A DNA stretch of 64,000 nt from contig JAZRPB010000036.1 of assembly GCA_045649025.1 (NCBI GenBank), positions 40,641 to 104,640 of the forward strand, in the 5' to 3' direction. The notes below the pieces were generated by a model. The model saw nothing but the letters and a program-made list of their open reading frames with translations. It did no database searches and was not told where the DNA came from. A program made the translations under genes and the position numbers. This document shows positions 52,491-61,743 of this stretch, one piece after another (the first letter of the stretch is position 1; each line of letters begins with the position of its first letter). The stretch comes from Ornithomonoglobus_A sp045649025. Lineage in GTDB: Bacteria; Bacillota; Clostridia; UBA1381.

Positions 52491-54326
52491 TTAATCTTCA
52501 TCATCCGATGACATTTCATCGCTCGTTAAAAATTCTTCTCTTTCATCAAGCTCCGATTGTGAGAAATCATTATCCTCGGGGGAGTGATTTAAAAATTCTC
52601 GATCATCGGTTGTATCCACAATTTCGGGAAAACCCGATACCAATGCACCCAATGGGTCTTGTGCGGTATTTACTGCATTGCTTTGCGGTGCATCGCTCAC
52701 AGGCGGCTGCAGTGCCCACACGTCTATTATACAATCGTTGTCGAGGTCATCACGCCACACAACCTTAACACGGAATTTTGAGCCTGTTGCCTTTTCAAAA
52801 CCGCTTTGGATGTTATTAATGTAGCGTTGTGCCAAATTCTTTAAAACAACCTCGTCTTTGTTATATAAAAGTATAATACCCTCACGGTCGATTGTTATAT
52901 CACGTCCCAGTAAAGGACCTGTGAGATAGCCATATGCACTTATTATAGATTTAACAGTTGTACCCCAATTTTTAACAATTCTTACCAACGGATTTTGACT
53001 GTGAAGTTCGGAGGTGGGGATTGGCTCATATAATCTTTTTGAAACCTCTTTTTTTACTTCCTTTTTTACTTCCTCTTTGGGTTCCTCTTTAACAGTAATG
53101 CCACTTTTTAGCTTTTCTTCAAGCTGTGCAATTCTTTTTTCAAGAGCCGACGTGTCGGCAGTTGGTACTGTGGCAGGTGTTTTTTGCACATTTTCCATAC
53201 TGCTCAAACTGTCTAAAATAGCCTCGGGTGAACGGTCAATTTCAGGACGTGCAAGCTTTATAAGAGCCATTTCGTAAACCACACGTGGCGAACTCAACCA
53301 CTTTGCCTCTGATTGTGCATCGGATAAAAGCTTTGCTGCGTGAGAAATCTTTTCAAAGGTCAGCTTGTTTGCCTGTGCACGCAATCTTGCAAGCTCATTG
53401 TCACTGTAATCGAGCGAGCCTTGCAAGTTGGGACTTACCTTTATAACCATAAGGTCGCGTATATATTTAATAAATGAATCTATAAAATTACGTAAATCCT
53501 TGCCGTCGGAAAGTATGGTATCTACAATAGATACAATATCCTCAACGCAATTGTTTATAATTGCCTCCAAAAGCGAATAAGATGTGTCGAGGTCACAAAT
53601 GCCTAATGTTTTTATTATATCACTTGCAGTTATTGTGTTACCGCAAGCCGAAATCACTCTTTCCATAAGGCTTAAGCCATCTCGCATAGAGCCATCGGCA
53701 AGACGTGAGAGCAAATTAAATGCATCGTCGGAAATCTCAAAGCCGTCGCTATGTGCAATCTGCTTCATACGAATGGTTATATCGTCTGGACGTATACGCC
53801 TAAAATCGAAGCGTTGACAACGTGATAATATTGTTTGCGGAACCTTATGCGGTTCTGTGGTTGCAAGAATAAATATAACGTGCTCGGGGGGCTCTTCCAA
53901 TGTTTTTAAAAGTGCATTAAAAGCACTGCCTGAAAGCATATGCACCTCGTCTATTATATAAACTGTGTACTTTGCAGTGGAGGCAACATACTTCACGTCA
54001 TTTCGTATTTCACGTATATTATCAACACCGTTATTTGAAGCAGCATCTATTTCGGTTACATCAAGAATAGAGCCGTCTAATATTCCCTTACATACTGCAC
54101 ATTCGTTACACGGACTGCCGTCTTGGCTGTTAAGGCAGTTTACAGCACGAGAAAGCACCTTTGCACAGGTGGTTTTACCTGTACCCCGAGTGCCGCAAAA
54201 CAGATATGCGTGGGATATACGCCCCGATGTTATTTGGTTTTTTAAAGTGTTTGTGATATGGCTCTGACCTATTATATCTTCAAATACGGTTGGCCGCCAT
54301 TTTCGGTAAATTGCCTGATGTGACAT
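52491..54326 (-). CDS. dnaX: DNA polymerase III subunits gamma and tau
   Basis: Clamp-loader ATPase. MSHQAIYRKWRPTVFEDIIGQ, Walker A GTRGTGKTTCAK, zinc module CNECAVCKGI, DEVHMLSGSAFNALLKTLEEPP, sensor FILATTEPHKVP. The C-terminal region (about 370-610) is long, charged and matches the tau-specific part. The ATG at 54326 has GGAGGGTAAGA directly upstream, so 611 aa; the frame remains open into the SRP RNA. No obvious frameshift signal for gamma was noticed. Confidence 0.96.
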   Translation of the reverse strand: MSHQAIYRKWRPTVFEDIIGQSHITNTLKNQITSGRISHAYLFCGTRGTGKTTCAKVLSRAVNCLNSQDGSPCNECAVCKGILDGSILDVTEIDAASNNGVDNIREIRNDVKYVASTAKYTVYIIDEVHMLSGSAFNALLKTLEEPPEHVIFILATTEPHKVPQTILSRCQRFDFRRIRPDDITIRMKQIAHSDGFEISDDAFNLLSRLADGSMRDGLSLMERVISACGNTITASDIIKTLGICDLDTSYSLLEAIINNCVEDIVSIVDTILSDGKDLRNFIDSFIKYIRDLMVIKVSPNLQGSLDYSDNELARLRAQANKLTFEKISHAAKLLSDAQSEAKWLSSPRVVYEMALIKLARPEIDRSPEAILDSLSSMENVQKTPATVPTADTSALEKRIAQLEEKLKSGITVKEEPKEEVKKEVKKEVSKRLYEPIPTSELHSQNPLVRIVKNWGTTVKSIISAYGYLTGPLLGRDITIDREGIILLYNKDEVVLKNLAQRYINNIQSGFEKATGSKFRVKVVWRDDLDNDCIIDVWALQPPVSDAPQSNAVNTAQDPLGALVSGFPEIVDTTDDREFLNHSPEDNDFSQSELDEREEFLTSDEMSSDDED

Positions 54327-54344
54327 TCTTACCCTCCATAATAC

Positions 54345-54366
54345 TAAAAACGCACCTTTAAGGTGC
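54345..54366 (-). terminator. Terminator after the SRP RNA
   Basis: On the minus strand GCACCTTAAAGGTGC followed by GTTTTTAG. It lies 22 bp past the SRP RNA and 19 bp ahead of dnaX. Confidence 0.8.
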
Positions 54367-54387
54367 ACATACTTTAAAGTAGGCTCA

Positions 54388-54482
54388 GACCGAGTTTGCT
54401 GTAACACATCAAAAGCACCGTTTAGTGCTGCTTGGTTCCCCATCTGACACGGTTCGCGGGTTCTAATCGCACAGGCTCGGTC
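54388..54482 (-). ncRNA. ffs: Signal recognition particle RNA, small bacterial type
   Basis: The minus strand carries the conserved SRP apical domain: CCGTGTCAGATGGGGAACC and AAGCAGCACTAA, with flanking strands GACCGAGCC and ACAGCAAACTCGGTC forming the terminal helix. About 95 nt, the 4.5S-like form without Alu domain, and placed directly before dnaX as in many Clostridia. The exact ends are estimated from the helix. Confidence 0.92.
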
Positions 54483-54788
54483 ATCATCGCCAAAATATCC
54501 AAAAATAATATAAGCATCATTAACTGCATAGATAATGACAACATTTACATTATAATATATTTTTTATAAAATATCAAGTATTTTTTATAAAAAACTTTAA
54601 TATTTTAGCAAAATCTTTAATATAATATTGGGTATGGTATTTTTTCCTCTAAATAAGTGCGACAAAATACGTCATTTTAAAATATTAAGCAACAAAATAT
54701 TAAGTCGTGTTATAAAAAATAATATCGTAATTATGGTAAAATACGAATAGGAAAGCCGTTTTTGTAAAAATACCACGATGGATTGATA

Positions 54789-54817
54789 TAGACAAACAAC
54801 TGAAATTGTTTTATAAT
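54789..54817 (+). promoter_or_regulatory. Sigma-A promoter of the DUF6514-like gene
   Basis: TAGACA (54789-54794), 17 bp, TATAAT (54812-54817), 46 bp ahead of the start. The remaining gap from 54483 to 54788 is very AT-rich and must hold the ffs promoter on the minus strand, which I could not pin down. Confidence 0.6.
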
Positions 54818-54863
54818 ATTTGTAATGAATTTGTAACAAAACTGTAACAAGGAGTAAATATGA

Positions 54864-55169
54864 ATGAGAACGGAAACATTATACAAAACTGCAGAGCTTT
54901 TGGATATGGAAATGGAATATTACATTATAGAGGAGGATATTTCCGAGGAATACAGCGACCTGCAAAGCTATGGTATAAAAATAGTAAAAACAAAATGTGC
55001 AGAGGGTGGGGGTAAAATAAGAGAATCGAAAGAAATAGGTAATATTTTTTACCGCAAGAGTGATGTTGAGGAGTTTGCTAATATACTTGTAAGAAACACT
55101 GTTACGCCAATGTCGCTTATGGATGTGGTGGAGGATTATATTGTTGATTATTTTGTTGGCAGGAATTAG
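54864..55169 (+). CDS. Small acidic protein, DUF6514-like
   Basis: 101 aa. YYIIEEDISEEYSDLQSYGIKIV, then NIFYRKSDVEEFANILVRN and PMSLMDVVEDYIVDYF, a pattern that I associate with DUF6514 of Clostridia. AAGGAG is 9 bp before the ATG. Function unknown. Its last 4 bases overlap tadA on the opposite strand. Confidence 0.7.
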   Translation: MRTETLYKTAELLDMEMEYYIIEEDISEEYSDLQSYGIKIVKTKCAEGGGKIRESKEIGNIFYRKSDVEEFANILVRNTVTPMSLMDVVEDYIVDYFVGRN

Positions 55170-55636
55170 GCGTTATTTTTGTGCGTTTTTTTCTTGCGTA
55201 GCTCTTTAAAAAATGAGCTTAACATATTGGCACATTCCTCTTGCATAACACCGCCTGTAACATCAACATTATGGTTAAATAAGCCACTTTCAAATAAATT
55301 TATAACAGAGCCTGCACAGCCCGATTTTGTATCGTATGCACCAAAATACACTTTGTCTATACGTGCATTTATAATAGCACCGCCACACATTGGACACGGC
55401 TCTAATGTAACATACATCTCACAATCGGGTAATCGCCAGCCGCCAAGCTTTTTACAAGCTTTATCGATAGCTGAAATTTCTGCGTGCAGAAGTGCATTTT
55501 TTTTGGTTTCACGTTTGTTATATGCACGTGCTATAATTTCACCGTTATGAACAATAACCGCCCCTATTGGTGTTTCGCCAATGGCGGCGGCTTTTTTTGC
55601 CTGTTTTATTGCTTCTTTCATATATTTGTTATCCAT
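55166..55636 (-). CDS. tadA: tRNA-specific adenosine deaminase TadA
   Basis: Converts A34 to inosine in tRNA-Arg(ACG). Zinc/catalytic motifs LHAEISAID and LEPCPMCGGAIINARI. 156 aa. C-terminal tail basic. Convergent with the small DUF6514-like gene. Confidence 0.95.
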   Translation of the reverse strand: MDNKYMKEAIKQAKKAAAIGETPIGAVIVHNGEIIARAYNKRETKKNALLHAEISAIDKACKKLGGWRLPDCEMYVTLEPCPMCGGAIINARIDKVYFGAYDTKSGCAGSVINLFESGLFNHNVDVTGGVMQEECANMLSSFFKELRKKKTHKNNA

Positions 55637-55762
55637 AATGTTTCACCTCTTGTTCTTTAATGAGATTTTAGCATAAGACAATAAAAAAATCAAGGGGTAC
55701 AAAAAATTTACCCGCCATAACCCAATGTAAAATACCATACTTTATTTGACAACATTTTGAAC

Positions 55763-55864
55763 ACAGTTGACAACACTTTTTACAACTTTTAAGCACCTAT
55801 TAGCACAAATCAAAAGTAACAAAAAACCGCGTAAACACTCGTTTTATGAGCATTTATGCGGTTT
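55763..55864 (-). repeat. 102-bp duplicated segment (copy 1) containing the tRNA-Pro terminator
   Basis: Identical to 61432-61533 except for one base (A versus G at 55792/61461 region). It starts ACAGTTGACAACAC and ends GCGGTTT. On the minus strand it begins 10 bp after tRNA-Pro with the terminator AAACCGC...GCGGTTTTTT. Confidence 0.9.
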
Positions 55865-55874
55865 GTCTTTTCTA

Positions 55875-55947
55875 TCGGAGTGACAGGACTTGAACCTGCG
55901 GCCCTTTGACCCCCAGTCAAATACGCTACCACCTGCGCTACACCCCG
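55875..55947 (-). tRNA. tRNA-Pro (GGG)
   Basis: On the minus strand CGGGGTG ... CACTCCG acceptor stem, D arm TAGCGCAGGTGGTAGCG, anticodon arm TTTGA-CTGGGGG-TCAAA with anticodon GGG, T arm CAGGTTCAAGTCCTG, discriminator A, no encoded CCA. Followed by the terminator in the duplicated segment. Confidence 0.94.
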
Positions 55948-56184
55948 ATATAAAGAATGTTATTTCTAACACTCTTGTTATTATACCACAAAATTTTAAA
56001 AAAGCAAGGGTTTTAAAAAAAACATATAAACTTTGTTTAAAATATATAGATATTTTTTTGGTAAAAATTAAAAAAACATACACCATACACAGATACATAT
56101 ATTTGCATAGATTTTAGAATATAAAAATTGTATATGGTTTATAATGCGGTATAGCCAAGAATATATACAGATAATGTTTTAACA

Positions 56185-57081
56185 TCAATGATGATGGTGA
56201 TGATGATGTGAGTGATTATGTGTATGCTCACCCACATTACAATGTGTATGTGCACATTCCTCATTGCTCTTTTCACATTCAACAGTGGAGTGTGAAATTT
56301 TGTGTTGTGCAAGCACCTCTTTTATTTTGTTTTTAACAATGCAAAAATCCGCATCAGTTACAACGTGCAGGGTTGCACTGTTTTTGTAGCCATCCATACT
56401 CCATATATGCAAATGATGAACATCCAAAACTTCGTCAATATTAAGCAGGTGTTCTTTAATTTCATTAATTTGAATGTGCTTTGGAGTTTTTTCAAGAAAT
56501 ATATCAAGCACTGTTTTTAGTGTATTTATGGCATTTATTAAAATAAATATTGCAAGAGCAATGCAAAGAATTGCATCTATATAATACCAGTTTGTAAATT
56601 TCATTACAACGGCACCTATAAGCACAATAGCCCAGCCTAATACATCTTCGAGCATATGCAGATTTATGGCTTTTTGATTTAATGAACCCTCGCCCGATGT
56701 AAAATATGCGGCAAGAAAATTAATCACAAAGCCTAAAATTGCAATTATAATCATTCCGTTATAGTTAATCTCTTCGGGTGTAATAATTCGGAGTATTGCG
56801 TTGTAAATAACAAGTACAGAGCCGCAAAGCAAAATCACAGACTGAATAACACTGCCTAAAACAGAATATCTGTAATAGCCATAGGTGTGTCTTTCATCTG
56901 GCTTTTTGTGACTGATTTTTTCAAACACAAAGGATATACCAATACTTAAGGCATCGCCGAGGTCGTGAATAGAATCAGATATAACTGCAATACTTCCAGT
57001 TATAGCACCGCCAATAAATTCAAGCACTGAAAATATTAGGTTAAGGCAAAACGCCAAAAAGATTTTCTTATCTGTTTTCAT
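56185..57081 (-). CDS. Cation diffusion facilitator (CDF) metal exporter
   Basis: Six TM helices with the metal sites DSIHDLGDALSIG (TM2) and HMLEDVLGWA (TM5), and a cytoplasmic C-terminal domain with DVHHLHIWSMDG. The C-terminus is very His-rich, ending in HTHNHSHHHHHHH. 298 aa, ZitB/CzcD group; Zn2+ (or Co2+/Cd2+) efflux is likely. AAAGGTGGGATAATTTT upstream of the ATG. Followed by the divergent cobalamin riboswitch unit. Confidence 0.93.
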   Translation of the reverse strand: MKTDKKIFLAFCLNLIFSVLEFIGGAITGSIAVISDSIHDLGDALSIGISFVFEKISHKKPDERHTYGYYRYSVLGSVIQSVILLCGSVLVIYNAILRIITPEEINYNGMIIIAILGFVINFLAAYFTSGEGSLNQKAINLHMLEDVLGWAIVLIGAVVMKFTNWYYIDAILCIALAIFILINAINTLKTVLDIFLEKTPKHIQINEIKEHLLNIDEVLDVHHLHIWSMDGYKNSATLHVVTDADFCIVKNKIKEVLAQHKISHSTVECEKSNEECAHTHCNVGEHTHNHSHHHHHHH

Positions 57082-57230
57082 AAAATTATCCCACCTTTAA
57101 ATTGTGAAGCTTATGCACAATTACTTTTATTTTATGTATATTTTACCACAAAAATTAAGTTTTTTCAATAATTTTCTCATATTGAAATGTAATATCAACC
57201 TTTACTATGCCAAAATATTTGTTTTACGCA

Positions 57231-57259
57231 TTGATTTTTTTAAAATTTTGTGATATAAT
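57231..57259 (+). promoter_or_regulatory. Promoter of the cobalamin riboswitch unit
   Basis: TTGATT (57231-57236), 17-bp spacer, TATAAT (57254-57259) with an extended -10, TGATATAAT. About 70 bp before the aptamer. Confidence 0.7.
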
Positions 57260-57329
57260 TTAAAGCAATATATTACGTCTTTGTTAAAGTTTAGAGAACG
57301 CTATATTCTTAATTTAATACATTCACACA

Positions 57330-57555
57330 GAGTGTCGGTTATGCTGCAAAAGCCTATGGGCGAGGCATAATCGGTGAAAAGGGAATGGGGTGAGAATCCC
57401 CTGCGGTTAACTGTCGGTGTGTGCATCGAAGTTTTTGTGTTCGTTATCGAAAGATAGTCAGTGGGAAACTGCGAAGGCAGAATACAAAAATGCGGACATT
57501 CTTTGTCTATATGGTGTAAGTCACAAGACCTGCTTTGATGTTATCCCGTAAGTGC
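57330..57555 (+). ncRNA. Cobalamin (adenosylcobalamin-type) riboswitch
   Basis: Aptamer landmarks in order: CGGTGAAAAGGGAATGGGG (57372-57390), TGAGAATCCCCTGCGG, TAACTGTCGG, GTGGGAAACTGCGAAGGC (57461-57478) and the B12 box AAGTCACAAGACCTGC (57518-57533). It is followed by a strong terminator and the ECF genes, so binding of the vitamin should stop transport gene transcription. Confidence 0.93.
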
Positions 57556-57654
57556 CAATTTGCATAGGGGTAGCGTTTTTGTTTGTGCTTATCTTTAAGC
57601 TAAGGACTTATTGTTTTGTGCAAACAAATTGTGATTTATCACAGGAAAAGTCAG

Positions 57655-57697
57655 CTGTGGTAATTTTTCAAAAAGAAAAATTACCACAGTTTTTTTG
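57655..57697 (+). terminator. Terminator forming the riboswitch expression platform
   Basis: CTGTGGTAATTTTTC-aaaaa-GAAAAATTACCACAG then TTTTTTT; a perfect 15-bp stem just ahead of the EcfT gene. Confidence 0.9.
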
Positions 57698-57755
57698 TTG
57701 TGTGTGGTGAAAAAATATAACGAACGTGTACATTCTCGTAAAGGAATATAATAAT

Positions 57756-58643
57756 ATGAATGAATTTAAAACATATCACCCGATTGTGAATTTAGTGTAC
57801 TTCATATTTGTAATCGGGTTCAGTTGCGTATTTTTGCATCCTGCGTGTTTGTGTATTTCACTTACAAGTGGTTTTACATATTCTGTGATGCTAAAAGGCA
57901 AAAAGGCAATCAAAACAAACTTAATATATATACTCCCAACGCTACTTATGATGGCACTTATAAACCCTGCATTTAATCACGAGGGAGTTACCATCATAGA
58001 GTATCTGCCAAGCGGAAATCCGCTTACACTTGAATCAATCGTTTACGGACTTTGTGCTGCTGTAATGATAGTAAGTGTTATCTGTCATTTCTCTTGCTAC
58101 AACGAGGTTATGACAAGTGATAAATTTATATATCTGTTCGGGAAAATCATTCCTGCAATGTCGCTTATCATTTCTATGACACTCCGCTTTGTTCCAAAGT
58201 TTGCCGCTCAACTTAAAGTGGTAACAAATGCCCAAAGGTGTATGGGGCGTGATATTTCAAATGGCAGTATTATAAAGCGGGCAAAAAACGGACTTAATAT
58301 TTTATCTATTATGACAACTTGGTCTTTAGAGAATGCAATAGAAACCGCCGACAGTATGAAAGGGCGTGGCTACGGCATCCCTGGAAGAACAGCATTTTCT
58401 ATATTTACATTCGATAAGAGAGATAAAAAAGCACTAATTTATATTTTGCTTTTGGGTATGTATACACTTGCGGGAAACTTAATGGGCACAATGTATTTTG
58501 GATTTTTCCCATCTATGAAAATGGCAGAAGTTTCTGTATTTGGTATAAGCGTATTTGTGGCATATTTATTACTTTGTGTATGTCCTATAATAATTGAACT
58601 GTGGGAGGTGAGAAAATGGAATGCTTTAAGGTCGAAAATTTGA
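57756..58643 (+). CDS. ECF transporter transmembrane component EcfT
   Basis: Five or six TM segments and the coupling motif ETADSMKGRGYG near residue 200, which contacts the ATPases. Start at the ATG at 57756 with AAAGGA 10 bp upstream; the frame extends to a GTG at 57726. 295 aa. Its end overlaps the next start by 28 bp. The riboswitch upstream points to cobalamin or a precursor as substrate. Confidence 0.9.
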   Translation: MNEFKTYHPIVNLVYFIFVIGFSCVFLHPACLCISLTSGFTYSVMLKGKKAIKTNLIYILPTLLMMALINPAFNHEGVTIIEYLPSGNPLTLESIVYGLCAAVMIVSVICHFSCYNEVMTSDKFIYLFGKIIPAMSLIISMTLRFVPKFAAQLKVVTNAQRCMGRDISNGSIIKRAKNGLNILSIMTTWSLENAIETADSMKGRGYGIPGRTAFSIFTFDKRDKKALIYILLLGMYTLAGNLMGTMYFGFFPSMKMAEVSVFGISVFVAYLLLCVCPIIIELWEVRKWNALRSKI

Positions 58644-61291
58644 GTTTTACATATCCTAATAGATGCGATAAATCACTTGAAAATATAAATTTTACAGTAA
58701 ATCAGGGTGAGTTTGTTTTGCTTTGTGGTAGGTCGGGATGCGGTAAAACTACGCTTTTAAGGCTGTTAAAATCAACTCTTGCGCCATTTGGGGAGATAAG
58801 CGGAAATATCTTTTTTAACGGCAAACCTCTTGCAGAGTATAATACCAAAGAGCAAGCATCAGGTATTGGTTTTGTAATGCAAAATCCCGATAACCAGATT
58901 GTGACCGATAAGGTATGGCACGAGCTTGCATTTGGACTTGAAAGTCTTGGATACAAACAAACCGAAATCAGAACAAGGGTATCCGAAATGGCATCATTCT
59001 TTGGCATACAAACTTGGTTTTACAAAAAGGTAACAGAGCTTTCAGGCGGTCAAAAGCAACTTTTAAACCTTGCAGCAGTTATGGCTATGCAACCATCTGT
59101 GTTGATACTTGACGAGCCCACAAGTCAGCTTGACCCAATCGCCGCAGGAGAATTTTTAAAAACACTTGAAAAGATAAACCGTGAGCTTGGTACAACCGTT
59201 ATTCTCACCGAGCACCGTTTGGAAGATGCGTTCCCCATGGCAGACAGGGTAATCGTTATGGATGGCGGAAAAATCATTGCAGACGCAATGCCTGAAAAAG
59301 TGGGTAAAATTTTGAAAGCACAAAATCACTATATGCATAAAGCACTTCCAACTCCTATGAGAGTTTACAGCGATGTTCAAACTACTCTGCCTTGCCCTTT
59401 AACTGTTAGGGATGGCAGAACATGGCTTGAAGAATATTTAAAAGAGAACACATTAAATACCGAGGTAATTCCCAAAGACAAGGTGCACAACAATGCCGAT
59501 ACAGTTATAGAAGTCAGAGATGCATGGTTTCGCTACGAAAAGGATCTGCCCGATGTTGTAAAGGGATTTAATTTAAGTATTAATAAGGGTGAGCTATTCT
59601 GTCTTGTTGGAGGTAATGGCACAGGAAAGACAACGGCACTCTCGCTTATATCAGGGCTTAATACACCATACAGAGGCGATGTGTTAATAAAAGGACAAAG
59701 CATTTCTAAAGTTAAGGACTTGTATAACGGTTTGCTTGGTGTTCTTCCACAAAATCCGCAGAGTGTGTTTGTGAAAAAAACTGTATACCTTGATTTGATG
59801 GAAATGCTTTCTGGTAAGAAACTCACAAAAGAAGAAAAAGAACAAAAGGTAGATAATATAGCACTACTTTGCAGAATAGAAAATATTTTACAAAGTCACC
59901 CTTACGATTTATCAGGCGGTGAACAGCAACGAGCTGCACTTGCCAAAATACTTCTTATGGAGCCACAAATTCTGCTTCTCGATGAACCCACAAAGGGATT
60001 GGATGCACATTTTAAAGAAGAATTTGCAGATATTCTTATAGATTTAAAGGCAAACGGCATCACAGTTCTTATGGTATCGCACGATATAGAGTTTTGTGCT
60101 GAATTTGCCGACAGATGCGCTCTTGTGTTTGATGGAAGCATAACATCAGTTGACACACCAAGAGAATTTTTTAAGGGTAAGAATTTTTATACCACTTCCG
60201 CAAACCGTATGGCACGAACAAAAATTCCCAATGCAGTTTTAGCTAAAGATATTATTCTTGCTTGCGGTGGTAATGTAGAAAAAAGAGAAAGAAAAACACG
60301 GCATATAGAATTATATAATTTTCAAAACGAAATCAAGCCACAAAAAGCAAAAGTGCAAAAGTCCACACCTGCAAGAATTATTGCGGGCACTATATTCGCC
60401 TTGCTTTTTGCACTAACATCGCTATCATTTGTAACGGATATTGACATATTTAATTTTTCGAGAGTAAGATTTTTGGGTATTGAAACCTTACAGATAATTG
60501 CAGTAATTGAAGTGGCTGTTTGCTGTTTTTGTTTCTTTCCTCAAAGAGATGTTGGTATAGAGGTAATACAAGTTCCAAAGTTGGACAGACACTTAACAAA
60601 ACGAACTTTATGGGCAACATTTCTGATACTGTTTTTAATTCCGCTTACAATTTACATAGGTGTTTTCTTTTTAGGGGACACAAAATATTACTTTACAAGT
60701 TTGCTTATAATATTTGAAACAATTATACCATTTTGTATGGTGTTTGAATTAAGAAAACCACAAGCAAGAGAACTTATAGTTATAAGCGTATTATGTGCTA
60801 TTGCAGTTGGGGGCAGGGCGGCATTCTTTATGCTGCCGCAGTTTAAGCCTGTTATTGCAATTGTGATTATATCGGGTGTGTGCTTTGGTGGCGAAACAGG
60901 TTTTTTGGTGGGTGCAGTTAGCGGATTTGTTTCAAACTTCTTCTTTGGACAAGGCCCGTGGACACCGTGGCAGATGTTTGCATTTGGTGTTATAGGTTTT
61001 ATGGCAGGAATACTTTTTAGAAAAGGATTTTTACGAAAAACAAAAGCATCACTTTGCATATTTGGGTTTTTAGCAGCATTTGTAATTTACGGCGGTATTA
61101 TGAACCCTGCATCCGTTATTATGTATCAAAGTAAAATTACTTGGAAGATGATTGTATTTGCATATGCTACGGGAGTAACATTGGACTTAATTCACGCATT
61201 ATCAACGGCATTTATCCTTTGGTTCATATCCGAACCGATGATAGATAAGCTTGAAAGAATTAAAGTTAAATATGGTTTAATACAGAGATAA
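58616..61291 (+). CDS. EcfA-EcfA-EcfS fusion of a cobalamin-type ECF transporter
   Basis: One 891-residue protein with two ABC ATPase domains and a membrane substrate-binding part. ABC1: CGRSGCGKTTLL (about 38-48), LSGGQKQLLNLA, LILDEPTSQLD. ABC2: GGNGTGKTTAL (about 332), LSGGEQQRAALA, LLLDEPTKGLD. From about residue 585 on there are about ten hydrophobic segments, the last six resembling an S component (RELIVISVLCAIAVGGRAAF, GGETGFLVGAVSGFVSNFFFGQGPWTPWQM). GGAGGTGAGAAA sets the start. Normally these are three proteins; EcfT is separate. The S-part specificity is inferred from the riboswitch. Confidence 0.88.
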   Translation: MECFKVENLSFTYPNRCDKSLENINFTVNQGEFVLLCGRSGCGKTTLLRLLKSTLAPFGEISGNIFFNGKPLAEYNTKEQASGIGFVMQNPDNQIVTDKVWHELAFGLESLGYKQTEIRTRVSEMASFFGIQTWFYKKVTELSGGQKQLLNLAAVMAMQPSVLILDEPTSQLDPIAAGEFLKTLEKINRELGTTVILTEHRLEDAFPMADRVIVMDGGKIIADAMPEKVGKILKAQNHYMHKALPTPMRVYSDVQTTLPCPLTVRDGRTWLEEYLKENTLNTEVIPKDKVHNNADTVIEVRDAWFRYEKDLPDVVKGFNLSINKGELFCLVGGNGTGKTTALSLISGLNTPYRGDVLIKGQSISKVKDLYNGLLGVLPQNPQSVFVKKTVYLDLMEMLSGKKLTKEEKEQKVDNIALLCRIENILQSHPYDLSGGEQQRAALAKILLMEPQILLLDEPTKGLDAHFKEEFADILIDLKANGITVLMVSHDIEFCAEFADRCALVFDGSITSVDTPREFFKGKNFYTTSANRMARTKIPNAVLAKDIILACGGNVEKRERKTRHIELYNFQNEIKPQKAKVQKSTPARIIAGTIFALLFALTSLSFVTDIDIFNFSRVRFLGIETLQIIAVIEVAVCCFCFFPQRDVGIEVIQVPKLDRHLTKRTLWATFLILFLIPLTIYIGVFFLGDTKYYFTSLLIIFETIIPFCMVFELRKPQARELIVISVLCAIAVGGRAAFFMLPQFKPVIAIVIISGVCFGGETGFLVGAVSGFVSNFFFGQGPWTPWQMFAFGVIGFMAGILFRKGFLRKTKASLCIFGFLAAFVIYGGIMNPASVIMYQSKITWKMIVFAYATGVTLDLIHALSTAFILWFISEPMIDKLERIKVKYGLIQR

Positions 61292-61338
61292 CCACATCAG
61301 AATATAATACGTCTTATTATAATTACATAGATAACAAT

Positions 61339-61461
61339 ATGAATGAAGACAGCAAGCCGATAATTAAAAAGCTAGTGGATAGCGGTAAGCTCAAGGGCAA
61401 AGAAATTAACTCCCTTCTACAAATTTTGACAACAGTTGACAACACTTTTTACAACTTTTGA
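61339..61461 (+). pseudogene. Probable remnant of a gene ahead of the duplicated segment
   Basis: A short frame (MNEDSKPIIKKLVDSGKLKG, KEINSLLQIL) looks coding but has no binding site, remains open upstream of the ATG to about 61294, and runs into the 102-bp duplication where it stops. I see no family. Probably the broken end of a gene lost at a rearrangement junction; chance remains possible. Confidence 0.4.
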
Positions 61462-61533
61462 GCACCTATTAGCACAAATCAAAAGTAACAAAAAACCGCG
61501 TAAACACTCGTTTTATGAGCATTTATGCGGTTT
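61432..61533 (-). repeat. 102-bp duplicated segment (copy 2)
   Basis: Differs from 55763-55864 by one base, including the whole tRNA terminator. It is followed (plus-strand order) by a tRNA-Pro 3' fragment instead of a complete tRNA. Direct orientation relative to copy 1, 5.67 kb apart. Confidence 0.9.
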
Positions 61534-61543
61534 CTTTTATAAG

Positions 61544-61588
61544 TCGGGAATACAGGGTTTGAACCTGCGGCCTCATCGTCCCGAAGCG
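61544..61588 (-). pseudogene. 3' fragment of a tRNA-Pro (CGG) gene
   Basis: On the minus strand: anticodon loop TTCGGGA (anticodon CGG), anticodon 3' strand CGATG, T arm GCAGGTTCAAACCCTGT and acceptor end TTCCCGA. The 5' half (acceptor, D arm, 5' anticodon strand) is missing; AGCAGCG stands where CATCG is needed. Not functional as a tRNA. The remaining gap to 61740 is AT-rich without a clear gene. Confidence 0.7.
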
Positions 61589-61743
61589 CTGCTAGAACAT
61601 ACTTTGTAACGTTTTTGGGTAAATTATCAAAATCGATATTTTTCTCTTTTTTTGTTGGGCTTTGAATGTTTTTAAAAAGAACTTTTGTGTATTTTTTACA
61701 AAAAAAGGTGGTAAAAATTTTCATATGGTACTAAACTATTTAG

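Noticed and set aside
55763..61588. Confident call of a genomic island with attL/attR
   Set aside because: No integrase or mobility gene is present, the intact tRNA has a different anticodon from the fragment, and a tRNA gene duplication explains most of the data.
61479..61724. 81-aa minus-strand frame ending near a tRNA fragment
   Set aside because: Its second half is the translation of the tRNA-Pro fragment and terminator; the first half shows no recognisable protein.
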